Assembly: GCF_018130215.1 (NCBI RefSeq)
Contig: NZ_JAFCKQ010000003.1
Location: 124,001 to 188,000 of the forward strand
DNA from: Bradyrhizobium jicamae
GTDB taxonomy: Bacteria > Pseudomonadota > Alphaproteobacteria > Rhizobiales > Xanthobacteraceae
Reading direction: 5' to 3'
DNA length: 64,000 nucleotides
The notes beneath the pieces were generated by a model. The model did no database searches. It saw only the letters and a program-made list of their open reading frames with translations, and was not told where the DNA came from. This document shows, piece by piece, positions 1 through 8,015 of this stretch (its first letter is position 1; each line of letters starts with the position of its first letter). The position numbers and the translations under genes were made by a program.

Positions 1-160
1 CGCACCGAAGCCCCTGGCGCGGTATCCCGCGCACCGGCAAGCACGTCGAATTTCGCGGCATGACTTTCTGGCGCATCCGCGACGGCAGATTTGCGAACGC
101 TGGGCGGAGATCGATTTTGCGGGGCTGGAGCGGTATCTGAGGGCTGAGGATGGCTTTTGA
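1..160 (+). pseudogene. C-terminal part of a SnoaL-like (ester cyclase) protein, apparently frameshifted
   Basis: The window opens inside this gene. Reading from base 3 gives RTGKHVEFRGMTFWRIRDG followed by RFAN, the usual end of SnoaL-like/ester-cyclase proteins (a PTGK..EFRG..IWRI.DGKI pattern). After about base 101 the frame runs into a stop at 138-140. The frame one base over continues sensibly as WAEIDFAGLERYLRAEDGF and stops at 158-160. One base (a C near 103) seems to be missing, so the gene is either truly frameshifted or carries a sequencing error. Function is not known; the fold usually serves cyclases, isomerases or limonene-epoxide-hydrolase-like enzymes. Confidence 0.5.
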
Positions 161-217
161 CCGTCGCGTCGGACGCATGGCATGATCCGCAGCGGGTGGC
201 TCTTCCGGGAAATCAAT

Positions 218-1024
218 ATGCTCAAGCTTCGATGGTTTGTCCTTTTCGGCGCGCTTGTCGCAGCGTCTCCCTCCTACGCCGCGCGTTGCGGCGGCCCTTT
301 CGGCAGCTTCGTGCAGTCGTTCTCGCAGGATGCCGCCGCGGCCGGCATCTCGCAGGATGTGATCTCGACGGCACTTGGCGGCGTGACGGAGGATGGCGGG
401 GTGCTCGCTTTCGATCGGCGGCAGCGCTACACCTTCAACAAGACGTTCGAACAGTATGTCTCGACCCGGGTCGGTCCCGGCCGCATCAATGGCGGGCGGG
501 CGATGTTGCAAAGGCATGCGGCGCTGTTGTCGAGAATCGAGCAGCAGTTCGGCGTGCCCAGGCAGATCCTGGTCGCGATCTGGGGGCTCGAGACCGATTT
601 CGGCAAGGGCGACATGGGCAAGCTGCCGGTGATCCGCACGCTCGCAACGCTGGCGCATGATTGCCGCCGCTCCGACCTGTTCCAGGGCGAACTGCTCGCC
701 GCACTCAAGATCGTGCAGCGCGGTGACCTTCGTCTGAACGACCTGATCGGCGCCTATGCCGGCGAGATCGGCCAGACGCAATTCCTGCCGTCGTCCTACA
801 TCAAGTATGGCGTCGATTTCGATGGCGACGGCCGTGTCGATCTGCGCCACTCGGTGGCCGACGTGCTGGCCTCGACCGCGAACCTGCTGCACACCAACGG
901 CTTCAAGATGGGCGCGCCCTACGGCGAGGGCAGCGCCAATTTCGAGGCGATGCGCGAGTGGAACAGGGCGGTGATCTACCGCAAGACGATCGGGTATTTT
1001 GCGGATCAGCTGGTTGGGCGGTGA
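218..1024 (+). CDS. lytic murein transglycosylase (MltB/SLT_2 family)
   Basis: A periplasmic enzyme that would cleave the MurNAc-GlcNAc bond of peptidoglycan and leave a 1,6-anhydro end. Residues 1-22 form a signal peptide ending ASPSYAA. The MltB-type catalytic region is visible as IWGLETDFG, with the acid Glu at about 125, followed by GQTQFLPSSY and the DFDGDGRVDL segment typical of this family. At 268 residues it is the short form without a C-terminal peptidoglycan-binding domain. I chose the ATG at 218 because it starts directly at the signal peptide; an in-frame ATG at 182 would add 12 unlikely residues. It stands alone, and a palindromic repeat follows it. Confidence 0.88.
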   Translation: MLKLRWFVLFGALVAASPSYAARCGGPFGSFVQSFSQDAAAAGISQDVISTALGGVTEDGGVLAFDRRQRYTFNKTFEQYVSTRVGPGRINGGRAMLQRHAALLSRIEQQFGVPRQILVAIWGLETDFGKGDMGKLPVIRTLATLAHDCRRSDLFQGELLAALKIVQRGDLRLNDLIGAYAGEIGQTQFLPSSYIKYGVDFDGDGRVDLRHSVADVLASTANLLHTNGFKMGAPYGEGSANFEAMREWNRAVIYRKTIGYFADQLVGR

Positions 1025-1028
1025 GGGA

Positions 1029-1108
1029 CGTCATTCCGGGATGGTCCGAAGAGTCGGACCCGGAATCTCGAGATTCCGGGTTCTCATTTCGCGAGCCCCG
1101 GAATGACG
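1029..1108. repeat. dispersed palindromic intergenic element (REP-like)
   Basis: An 80-bp element with terminal inverted repeats CGTCATTCCGGG and CCCGGAATGACG, enclosing two further hairpins: GGTCCGA/TCGGACC (1043-1060) and a perfect 22-bp palindrome at 1059-1080 centred on CTCGAG. Nested hairpins bounded by CGTCATTCCGG are common between genes in Bradyrhizobium-type genomes. A 17-base piece of the same left end recurs at 57013-57029. It could fold into a cloverleaf-like RNA and act as a transcript end between the two flanking genes. Confidence 0.75.
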
Positions 1109-1127
1109 TTTGAGAGAGTTCGGCGGC

Positions 1128-1976
1128 ATGGAAACGATCGGCAGCCAGAAGATCTGGTCGTTCTTCGACCGCAGGGGATGCCAGATCGCGAAGAACACCG
1201 CGGTCCGGCAGGGGCCGGGTCATCGCGTCGGCTCGTACCTCGAGCTCGCTACCAAGATCGCCGAGCTGCAATTCCTCAACCGCGACCATGTGTTGCTGTT
1301 TCGCGGCCAGGGCGCCGACCACAGGAACGTCAAGCGCAATTCGTCCCTTAAGCCGACGCTGTTCCGCGGCATCAACGGCAATCCCGATCGGGCCACGCTG
1401 GTGGCGCGGTTCGCGGCGCTGCAACGCGCCGAGCGATTCCTGGTCGCTGATTATGCCAAGGCCAAGCTGCTCGGCGTCGAGCGGCTGAAGCGGCATCGCA
1501 TCCTGCGCTGGTCGATCCTGCAGCACTACGAGGTCTGCGAAACGCCGCTGCTCGACGTCACCCATTCGATCCGGATCGCTGCGTCCTTTGCCTCGCTCGC
1601 CGGGACAGCGACCGCCTTCCTCTATGTGTTGGGCGTGCCGAATCTGAGCGGCGCGATCACCGCGAGCGCCGAGGCCGGCCTGCAGATCGTACGGCTCTCC
1701 AGCGTCTGCCCGCCCTCCGCGGTGCGGCCGCACATCCAGGAAGGCTATCTGCTCGGTGAATACCCCGACATGGCCGGCTACGAGCAAAGGGAGAACTATT
1801 TTCCCTACGAGATGGATTTCGGCAGGCGGCTGGTCGCGAAATTCTCGTTCTCGCCGGCCTCGTTCTGGAAGAACGACGACTTTCCGCAGGTAGCGCGAAG
1901 CGCGCTGTATCCCTCGGAGAAAAGCGATCCGCTCTATCGCCTGGCGCTCGGGGTGAAGAAGCAGATGGGCGGGTGA
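1128..1976 (+). CDS. FRG domain-containing protein
   Basis: A 282-residue soluble protein with two landmarks of the FRG domain, named for its Phe-Arg-Gly motif. These are VLLFRGQ at about residues 55-61 and the block ILQHYEVCETPLLDVTHS near 142-159, which matches the usual QHYGLPTRLLDWT pattern, followed by an ALYFA-like helix (AASFASLAG). The biochemical function of FRG proteins is unknown; some sit in defence or mobile contexts. The ATG at 1128 is preferred: it follows a GAGAG stretch and lies just past the palindromic repeat; an upstream TTG at 1110 lies against the end of the repeat. No partner gene is evident, so the role stays open. Confidence 0.75.
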   Translation: METIGSQKIWSFFDRRGCQIAKNTAVRQGPGHRVGSYLELATKIAELQFLNRDHVLLFRGQGADHRNVKRNSSLKPTLFRGINGNPDRATLVARFAALQRAERFLVADYAKAKLLGVERLKRHRILRWSILQHYEVCETPLLDVTHSIRIAASFASLAGTATAFLYVLGVPNLSGAITASAEAGLQIVRLSSVCPPSAVRPHIQEGYLLGEYPDMAGYEQRENYFPYEMDFGRRLVAKFSFSPASFWKNDDFPQVARSALYPSEKSDPLYRLALGVKKQMGG

Positions 1977-2011
1977 CACCGAATATTTGGCTACCGGTTA
2001 TTCGGTGCCGG

Positions 2012-2866
2012 TCACTTTGCGCCTGCCGCCGCCTTCGCCGCCGCCTTCTCGATCTGCCGCTGCATCACCTTCCAATAGGTGCTGGGGCGGAACCGCTGCA
2101 GCAGATCCAGGAAGCGGGCGTCGCTGCCGATCAGGATGCGCGGCCGGTTCTTCTCGATGCCCTCGACGATGTGCATCGCCGCCGCGGCCGGCGATTTCCT
2201 GGCCAGCGCGTCGAAGCGCTCGAGCGACTCGGCGCGGCGCGCATTGTCCGTGATGCCTGCGCCGGTGCGGGAGTTGCGCGCGATGTTGGTTGCGATTCCG
2301 CCAGGATGCACCACCGAAAGCCTGACCGGGCTGTTCGCCATCGCAAGCTCGTGACGCAGGCTTTCGGAGAAGCCGCGCACCGCAAACTTCGCCGCGCAAT
2401 AGGCGCTCTGGCCGGGCGGCGCGACGATGCCGAAGATCGAGGAGAGGTTGACGATATGGGCCTCGCGCTGCCGGGCGAGATGCGGCAGGAAGGCGCGCGT
2501 GCCGTGCACCACGCCCCAGAAATTGATGTTGAACAGCCACTCCATCTGCGCCTGTTCGAGCTCGTTGAAGTCGCCGAGCAGGGCGACGCCGGCATTGTTG
2601 ATGACGATGTTGAGCGTGGGATGCGTCGCGCATGCGGTCTCCGCGAACGCCGCGATCTGGGCCGGCTCGCTGACGTCGACGCGATGCACGGTGACCTTGC
2701 GCTGGCTCCCCTTGGTGATCTCGGCGGCGGCCGCCTGCAAGCCGGCCTCGTCGCGGTCGGCGAGCGCGAGGTCACAGCCGCGCTGCGCGAGCTCGAATGC
2801 CAGCGCGCGGCCGATGCCGCTGGCGGCTCCGGTCACGGCGGCAGTGGATCCACGGATCGCAGTCAT
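2012..2866 (-). CDS. SDR family NAD(P)-dependent oxidoreductase
   Basis: A classical short-chain dehydrogenase of 284 residues. It has the N-terminal cofactor loop TGAASGIG, the NNAG motif, the catalytic Ser in NLSSIFG and the YCAAK catalytic Tyr-Lys pair, followed by HPGGIATN. ADRD at the end of beta-2 carries an Asp, which usually favours NAD(H). The C-terminal extension (residues 240 on, with LDLLQRFRPSTYWKVM) resembles SDRs often called acetoin dehydrogenase-like or lipid/ketone reductases; the substrate cannot be read from the sequence. The start at 2866 is chosen because GGAG lies eight bases upstream; an ATG at 2881 is also in frame. Confidence 0.85.
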   Translation of the reverse strand: MTAIRGSTAAVTGAASGIGRALAFELAQRGCDLALADRDEAGLQAAAAEITKGSQRKVTVHRVDVSEPAQIAAFAETACATHPTLNIVINNAGVALLGDFNELEQAQMEWLFNINFWGVVHGTRAFLPHLARQREAHIVNLSSIFGIVAPPGQSAYCAAKFAVRGFSESLRHELAMANSPVRLSVVHPGGIATNIARNSRTGAGITDNARRAESLERFDALARKSPAAAAMHIVEGIEKNRPRILIGSDARFLDLLQRFRPSTYWKVMQRQIEKAAAKAAAGAK

Positions 2867-3031
2867 GTGGGGCAGCTCCATCCAAATAAAGTACGTGTTC
2901 CGCGCTTTTTCTCAGATTGGAACCGAACCATCCAGTGGTTTCACACTTAACATATGATCGTTGGAGCGTTTTAGTGCGAAGTGGATATCGGTTCGCGTGG
3001 AGAAACGCGTCGCGACGAGAACCTGGAGCTT

Positions 3032-3050
3032 CGTTCCGTTTATCGGAACG
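3032..3050. promoter_or_regulatory. inverted repeat in the response-regulator leader
   Basis: CGTTCCG and CGGAACG are separated by TTTAT, and the flanks extend the match imperfectly (GCTT on the left, GAAGC on the right). It sits about 45 bases before the response-regulator ATG. It could be an operator or an mRNA hairpin. The GGAAC core recalls the -35 element of alphaproteobacterial general-stress (EcfG) promoters, but I find no matching -10 at the usual spacing. Confidence 0.3.
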
Positions 3051-3094
3051 GAAGCAGCTTCAGTCAATCGGCGATCATTAAGGGAGGCACACCC

Positions 3095-3496
3095 ATGGGA
3101 CAATCGAGACCCTATCGTGCGAAAGCGTTGGTGGTCGAGGACGACCCGATGCAACGCGAGATGATTGGTTTGCTGCTGGAGGAAAGTGATTTCGACGTCA
3201 TCGCCTGCGAGAGCGCGGAGGCCGCCGAGCTGGTGCTGCAGAGGACGGGCCGCAAGGTCGTCCTGATGATGACCGATGTCCAGCTTGCCGGGCACATGAC
3301 CGGTGTCGAGCTCGCACACGCCGCGAAGAAGTACAATCCCGACCTCGAGGTGATCGTCACCTCGGGCCGGCCGCTGCGGCAGCGCCTGCCGGAAGGGGCG
3401 ATGTTCTGGGCCAAGCCCTGGGCGCCGCTGGATGTGATCCGCGTCGCCGAGACGAAGGCCTCCGAGCTGCAAGCGGCCGGCGGCCGGTCCTCATAA
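3095..3496 (+). CDS. single-domain response regulator (receiver only)
   Basis: A 133-residue CheY-like receiver with no output domain. Key residues are present: the acidic cluster VVEDD (about 14-17), the phosphoacceptor Asp at 61 in MMTDVQ, the switch Ser at 90 in VTSG and the conserved Lys at 107 in WAKPW. The ATG at 3095 has an excellent ribosome site (AAGGGAGG). No histidine kinase is adjacent, so it is an orphan. Single-domain regulators of this kind commonly act as phosphate sinks or by protein contact; which kinase it serves cannot be told here. Confidence 0.88.
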   Translation: MGQSRPYRAKALVVEDDPMQREMIGLLLEESDFDVIACESAEAAELVLQRTGRKVVLMMTDVQLAGHMTGVELAHAAKKYNPDLEVIVTSGRPLRQRLPEGAMFWAKPWAPLDVIRVAETKASELQAAGGRSS

Positions 3497-3575
3497 CGAA
3501 GTTGTCAGCACGGGCATGCGACGCAGCGCGGCTGCATCGCTTTCGCCCGCAAGGCCGCCGTGATATGGGCGGCGG

Positions 3576-4448
3576 ATGTCCCGCCTGTGGTCGCTCATCG
3601 CGCTGGCCTGGTTTGTCCTCGCGGTCACGTCCGCGGCAGCGGAGACGGTGGTCAATTTCCCCTCGCTCGACGGTACGACCGACCTGATCGGTCACCTTAC
3701 GCGGCCGGAAGGCGAAGCGCCGCGGCCGGCGGTGGTGATGATGCACGGCTGCTCCGGGCTCAACGACAGGAAGGGCCGCATTTTCGCGATCTATCGCGCC
3801 TGGGCGCGGGCGCTTGCCGTGCAAGGCTATGTCACGCTTGTCGTCGACAGCGCGACGCCGCGCGGCCTCGGCCAGACCTGCTCGCGCGGGCCCGACAGCC
3901 GCAGGATGTGGCATGACCGGCCGAAGGATGCCTATGGCGCCCTGCGATACCTGCAGGCGCAGCCCTTCGTGAAGGCCGACCATGTCGCGCTGATGGGCTG
4001 GTCGCAGGGCGGCGGGGTGACCCTCCTCACCGTCAACGACAGGAGCATCGGCCGGCCGGCCGGGCTGACGCAGGATTTCCGGACCGCGGTGTCGTTCTAT
4101 CCCGGCGCCTGCGCCGACCGCTATCAGTCGAAGCCCTACACGGACGTGGAGCCGAACAGCTGGACCACGAAGGTGCCGCTGCTCGTACTGATCGGCGAGG
4201 CCGATGTCTGGACGCCGTTTAAACCCTGCGACGACTTCATCGCCGCGGCCAAGGCGCGCGGCAATCCGGTCGAACTGAAGAGCTATCCCGGCGCCGTGCA
4301 TGCCTTCGATGCGCCCAATCTGCCGCGCACCGAGCTGCCGCAGTATCGGATGCACGACGGTTCGATCCCGGTGATCGGGACCGACCCTGAGGCGCGCAAG
4401 GATGCATTTCCGCGCGTGCTGGACTATCTGAAGATGCATTTGGAATGA
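3576..4448 (+). CDS. secreted dienelactone hydrolase family protein
   Basis: An alpha/beta hydrolase of 290 residues with a signal peptide (about 1-22, ending TSAAAE), hence probably periplasmic. The catalytic triad can be placed: nucleophile Ser143 in GWSQGG, Asp210 in IGEADVWTP and His242 in GAVHAFD. The oxyanion region HGCSGLNDR (57-65) is typical for DLH-like proteins, and the nucleophile is Ser rather than the Cys of true dienelactone hydrolases. The substrate is unknown; it may be an ester or lactone. The LysE-type exporter starts 15 bases downstream, so co-transcription is likely. Confidence 0.85.
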   Translation: MSRLWSLIALAWFVLAVTSAAAETVVNFPSLDGTTDLIGHLTRPEGEAPRPAVVMMHGCSGLNDRKGRIFAIYRAWARALAVQGYVTLVVDSATPRGLGQTCSRGPDSRRMWHDRPKDAYGALRYLQAQPFVKADHVALMGWSQGGGVTLLTVNDRSIGRPAGLTQDFRTAVSFYPGACADRYQSKPYTDVEPNSWTTKVPLLVLIGEADVWTPFKPCDDFIAAAKARGNPVELKSYPGAVHAFDAPNLPRTELPQYRMHDGSIPVIGTDPEARKDAFPRVLDYLKMHLE

Positions 4449-4463
4449 GTTTGGGGGTCCGAG

Positions 4464-5075
4464 ATGTCGCTGTCCTTCCTGCTGACCTCGCTGATCGTGG
4501 TGGCCTCGCCCGGCACCGGGGTGCTCTACACGCTGGCGGTGGCGCTGACGCGGGGCTCCAGGGCCAGCGTCGCGGCGGCGTTCGGCTGCACGCTCGGGAT
4601 CGTGCCGCAGATGATCGCGGCGATGCTCGGGCTCGCCGCCATCCTGCACACCAGCGCGATGGCCTTCGCGACGTTGAAATGGTGTGGCGTGGTCTATTTG
4701 CTCTATATGGCCTGGCAGGCGCTGCGCGAGAGCGGGGCGCTCGCCGTCGATACCGAGGTCAAGCCGCGCTCGAGCGGGCGGGTGATCGTCACCGCGATCC
4801 TGATCAACATCCTCAACCCAAAACTGTCGATCTTCTTCCTTGCCTTCCTGCCGCAGTTCGTCGCCGTCGACGAGCCGCATCCGCTGGCGCGGATGGCCGA
4901 GCTCTCGGCGGTGTTCATGGCGATGACATTCGGGGTGTTCGCGATCTACGGGCTGTTTGCGGCCTCGGTGCGCGATCGCATCATCACCAGGCCGAAGGTG
5001 ATGGCCTGGCTGCGGCGCAGCTTTGCCGCCGGCTTTGCGCTGCTCGGCGCCAAGCTCGCCTTCGCGGAGCGCTGA
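4464..5075 (+). CDS. LysE/RhtB family amino-acid efflux transporter
   Basis: A 203-residue inner-membrane protein with about six hydrophobic helices. The N-terminal signature VVASPGTGVLYTLAVALTRG corresponds to the PGP...V.....GR motif of LysE/RhtB exporters, and LINILNPKLSIFFLAFLPQF is the second family hallmark (NPK...FF..FLPQF). Members export amino acids or homoserine (lactone)-like compounds with proton exchange; the substrate here is not predictable. It lies just behind the dienelactone-hydrolase-like gene. Confidence 0.9.
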   Translation: MSLSFLLTSLIVVASPGTGVLYTLAVALTRGSRASVAAAFGCTLGIVPQMIAAMLGLAAILHTSAMAFATLKWCGVVYLLYMAWQALRESGALAVDTEVKPRSSGRVIVTAILINILNPKLSIFFLAFLPQFVAVDEPHPLARMAELSAVFMAMTFGVFAIYGLFAASVRDRIITRPKVMAWLRRSFAAGFALLGAKLAFAER

Positions 5076-5098
5076 CTCGCGGCCTGGATGCAGGCAAC

Positions 5099-5121
5099 AA
5101 AAAAGCAGGCGTTGCGCCTGC
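5099..5121 (-). terminator. rho-independent terminator of the Lys-rich mini-gene
   Basis: Read on the minus strand, GCAGGC-GCAAC-GCCTGC forms a short hairpin followed by six T residues (5104-5099). It lies 93 bases past the stop codon of the 22-residue Lys/Ala-rich ORF and points the right way for it. It also lies behind the LysE gene, where the plus-strand copy has no T tract. Confidence 0.75.
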
Positions 5122-5213
5122 GATGTCGGAACCCATTTGCTCGAAGCTCGAGACCGATCTGCCCGTTCCGGGTGCCCGGGCAGGGCTTGAGCCGCTACCC
5201 GGGCGAGATCGGA

Positions 5214-5282
5214 CTACTTCTTGGCCTTTTTCGTCTTCTTGGCCTTCTTCGCCTTCTTCGCCTTCTTCGCTTTCTTAGCCAT
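5214..5282 (-). CDS. 22-residue lysine/alanine-repeat protein
   Basis: An open frame of 23 codons encodes MAKK followed by six triplets: AKK four times, then TKK, then AKK. Fourteen of 22 residues are Lys. It is preceded by a strong ribosome site (GAGAGGA, four bases before ATG) and followed by a rho-independent terminator on the same strand, so it looks like a real gene and not chance repetition. Codons vary (GCT, GCG, GCC; AAG, AAA), which argues for selection on the peptide. Such a chain resembles histone H1-like or nucleoid-binding tails and could bind DNA, RNA or polyphosphate; this is inference only. Confidence 0.7.
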   Translation of the reverse strand: MAKKAKKAKKAKKAKKTKKAKK

Positions 5283-5710
5283 AGTATCCTCTCAGGGTTA
5301 AATGGATTGAACGCGACTCCGAGGCATGCTTGGCGGAGGGCCAGCCTCGCAACATCCTCGATAGCAAACTCAGCAGATTCGCTGGCGGCTGCCGTGGGCT
5401 GTCACGCCGCTGTCATTACGTTATCCACAGCTGTTATGCGTTTTCGACGTGTTTTCGCGACATTCCACATCACGTCGGCGCCAGGCACCATCGCCCGCAT
5501 CATGCTTAACGGTGCGCAAACGCGCGGCGGCGCGCCGTCTTCATCAATTCAAAACCACGGCATGGATTGCCGGGTGACGGGTCAGAGTCCGTTAAGCGGC
5601 GCGGCCGCATCCTGTCCGCAAGACAACGGGGATTGTCATCGGAGGAGCGCCCTAAGGGCGGGCGGTGGATTGCAGGGGAGGCGAGGCCGCAGCGGTCTCG
5701 GACAGATTGG
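5283..5710. other. intergenic region between the divergent Lys-rich mini-gene and the diguanylate cyclase
   Basis: About 430 bases without a convincing gene. It must hold the minus-strand promoter for the Lys-rich gene and the plus-strand promoter for the cyclase, but I cannot place -35/-10 boxes with confidence. A perfect DnaA-box sequence, TTATCCACA, occurs at 5421-5429; it is single, with no cluster or AT-rich unwinding region, so I do not call an origin. Confidence 0.5.
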
Positions 5711-6934
5711 ATGTTGAGCGTTCCGACGCTTTGGACGGTGTTCGTCATCAATTTTCTCGCGCTCGGCCTGATCTGGGCCTACGTCACGCACAGCTATCCC
5801 GCATTCGGCGCGGCGCGATTCTGGACCGGCTCGGCCTTCGCCGCGGCCGCTGGCGCGGCCATCGCAATGCTCCGCGTGGTGTTGACGGACTCGCTCCTCC
5901 CGCTGATCGTCGCCGGCACATTGCTGATCCTTGCCGCATGTCTCGCCGAGATGGGCGTCCGGTGCTTCTACGGCCGTCCCGTCACCTGGCGCGGTACCGC
6001 GCTGCTCTCGGGCCTGACCTTCGCCGGCCTCGGCGTCTTCGTCTTCGCCTATGACAGCATGCCGGCCCGCGTCGTCATCTACACGGCCGCGCAGATCACG
6101 CCGATGGCGCTCACGGTGAAGCTGCTGCTGGCGCCGGCTAACGGACGCGTCACCCCGGGCGCCAGGCTTGCGACCATCGTCGCCACCATGATCATCGGCA
6201 TCTATGCGCTGCGCCTTGTCGGCGTCCTGGTCGAGCCGGCCGATTTCTCCTTCGTGCACTTCAACGCCGGCCAGTCGCTCGTCATCCTGCTGTTGGTATT
6301 CCTGTCGATGGCGCTGAATTTCGGCTTCCTGTTGATGGCAATGGACCGGCTGCGCAGCGAGGTCGCGGACCTCGCGCTGCTCGACGACCTCACCGGCGTC
6401 GGCAACCGCCGCCATCTGGTGCAGCGGCTCACCGAGGAATGCGCGCGCTCCGACCGCAGTGGCGATCCGTTCGCGCTGCTGGTGATCGATCTCGATGGCT
6501 TCAAGGGCATCAACGATACCCACGGCCACGCCGCGGGCGACGCCTGCCTGCAGCATTTCACCCTGATGGCGCAGACCCGGCTGCGGGCCGGCGACATGCT
6601 GGCCCGCACCGGCGGCGATGAGTTCTGCATCGTGCTGCCGTCCTCGACGCTGCGCGAAGGCGCGATGATCGCCCGCCGCGTGCTGGAAGTCGTCCGCGCC
6701 GATGCCGAACAGTGCACCGGCGGCGACATCCCGATCGCGGTCTCGATCGGGGTCGCGCAATGGAGCCGCGAGATCGGCCTGCATCCGGACCGCCTGATCG
6801 CCGCCGCCGACCACGCGCTTTACGACGCCAAGAAGGGCGGCAAGAACGGCTATTCGACCTACGAGCCGGGAGCGCCCCCGCTCGCGCCCGACATGACCGA
6901 TCTTCCGGAGAGCGCGCTGCGCCGGAGCGCCTGA
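5711..6934 (+). CDS. membrane-bound diguanylate cyclase (GGDEF)
   Basis: Makes c-di-GMP from two GTP. Residues 1 to about 210 form six or so transmembrane helices with no recognisable sensor fold. The GGDEF domain follows, starting LDDLTGVGNRR, with an intact active-site GGDEF at residues 301-305. A product-inhibition I-site, RAGD (292-295), lies exactly five residues before it, so feedback control by c-di-GMP is expected. The ATG at 5711 opens directly into the first helix (MLSVPTLWTVF); the frame extends further upstream but with no hydrophobic or conserved content. It seems to stand alone; a GGDEF-EAL protein lies elsewhere in the window. Confidence 0.88.
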   Translation: MLSVPTLWTVFVINFLALGLIWAYVTHSYPAFGAARFWTGSAFAAAAGAAIAMLRVVLTDSLLPLIVAGTLLILAACLAEMGVRCFYGRPVTWRGTALLSGLTFAGLGVFVFAYDSMPARVVIYTAAQITPMALTVKLLLAPANGRVTPGARLATIVATMIIGIYALRLVGVLVEPADFSFVHFNAGQSLVILLLVFLSMALNFGFLLMAMDRLRSEVADLALLDDLTGVGNRRHLVQRLTEECARSDRSGDPFALLVIDLDGFKGINDTHGHAAGDACLQHFTLMAQTRLRAGDMLARTGGDEFCIVLPSSTLREGAMIARRVLEVVRADAEQCTGGDIPIAVSIGVAQWSREIGLHPDRLIAAADHALYDAKKGGKNGYSTYEPGAPPLAPDMTDLPESALRRSA

Positions 6935-6969
6935 GCGTGCTATGGCGTAGCGGCACTGGATCTGTCCGC

Positions 6970-7590
6970 ATGACGCTCCGCCCGCTTGCCGCCCTCTTCG
7001 CACTCTTCTTGTCTTCGTCCGCCTTCGCCGAAACGCCGGATCTCGCGGCCATCGCGCGCTCGCCGGGCACGCCCGGGATTCCCGGGCTGAGGATGGTCTG
7101 GCTGTCGCCCTGGGGCGACGTTGCCAGCGCCCATCCATGGCGCAACATCATCGTGCACCAGACCGAGGGGCCGGCCGGATCGGCGCGGTATGGCGCCGAG
7201 GCGCAGCACAAGAACCCGACCCGGCGCGGCGTCATGGTCTGGGTCGAGACCGACGGCACGGTCTATTGGGCGGTCGCGGACAATCTGATTCCGACCCACA
7301 CCGACGGCGCCGACCGCAACGACAACAAATATATCGACAACAGCAAGACCTATCACCAAGTGAACAAGGACACGTCGATAGGCGTCGAGTTCGCCGGCAA
7401 TTACCCCGATGTCACGCGCGGGCCGACCGACGCCCAGATCGCGGCCTGGCGGATCCTGGTGAAGGTGCTGCGCGCGCGTTACGACATCCCGCTCGACCAC
7501 GTCTACGCGCACAACTGGATTGACTTCAAGGATGCCCGCTATTGCGAGGGCTGCGCGCTCGCGACCATGGCGCGGGAATGGGGCGAGTAG
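6970..7590 (+). CDS. secreted N-acetylmuramoyl-L-alanine amidase (Amidase_2)
   Basis: A 206-residue protein with a signal peptide (1-20, ending SSSAFA). The amidase_2/PGRP fold is indicated by IIVHQTEG, with the first zinc His at 63, followed by GRV/TVYW-type strands, THTDG, a SIGVEFAGN segment and a late HN motif (VYAHNWID). Members cut the bond between MurNAc and L-Ala in peptidoglycan. The gene starts 35 bases after the diguanylate cyclase and may share its transcript. The C-terminal CEGC pair may form a disulfide. Confidence 0.8.
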   Translation: MTLRPLAALFALFLSSSAFAETPDLAAIARSPGTPGIPGLRMVWLSPWGDVASAHPWRNIIVHQTEGPAGSARYGAEAQHKNPTRRGVMVWVETDGTVYWAVADNLIPTHTDGADRNDNKYIDNSKTYHQVNKDTSIGVEFAGNYPDVTRGPTDAQIAAWRILVKVLRARYDIPLDHVYAHNWIDFKDARYCEGCALATMAREWGE

Positions 7591-7602
7591 GGCCCCTACT
7601 CA

Positions 7603-8015
7603 TTGAACTCCGGGCGCCCGCTTTTGGGGACGAAGCGGAAACTCGACCCGGCAGGCATGGGGTCACTGAACGCTATTCGTGCGGCGCTGAACATTCTTGC
7701 GCAGATCAGGCGCTTCAACGATGGTGCGGGCGAGCAACTGATCATGCTAAGAATTGGGGCCCATGTCGGGCCGTGCTTGGCGGTAACGTTGAACGAACGG
7801 CTCGATTATTTCGGTCAATCAGTCAACCTAGCGTCGCGCCTACAGGGCTGGCGGCGGAGAACGAGATCTATCTGAGCGACGAAATGTACGACTCGACGGG
7901 CGCTGCCGATTTGCTGGCGGAGATGCATTTCGGCTCAAAGATCGTTCGCGTGAAAGGCATAGAGCGCGAGATCGCAGTTCACGCATTGCGCAGCCGGCAT
8001 CCGAACCAGCTGTAG
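7603..8015 (+). pseudogene. decayed adenylate/guanylate cyclase fragment
   Basis: A remnant of a class III nucleotide cyclase. One frame reads MLRIGAHVGPCLAVTLNERL then DYFGQSVNLASRLQG, the expected second half of a cyclase domain. Near 7848 a base is missing, and the sequence continues in the next frame as LAAENEIYLSDEMY and VKGIEREIAVHAL to a stop at 8015. The first half, with both metal-binding Asp residues, is absent upstream, so the fragment is truncated at the 5' end as well. It cannot code for an active enzyme. It marks the start of a looser, more AT-rich accessory stretch that runs to about 11.5 kb. Confidence 0.75.

Noticed and set aside
2919..2940. GGAAC followed by GTT as a general-stress (EcfG) promoter before the response regulator
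   Set aside because: The spacing between the two words is about 14 bases, shorter than the 16-17 expected for this promoter class.
3357..4880. A 507-codon minus-strand frame across the response regulator, hydrolase and LysE genes
   Set aside because: It runs over three well-supported plus-strand genes and encodes a low-complexity Arg/His/Gly sequence.
5421..5429. A perfect DnaA box TTATCCACA
   Set aside because: Single copy with no cluster, no AT-rich unwinding element and no dnaA, dnaN or hemE-type neighbours; too weak to call an origin.
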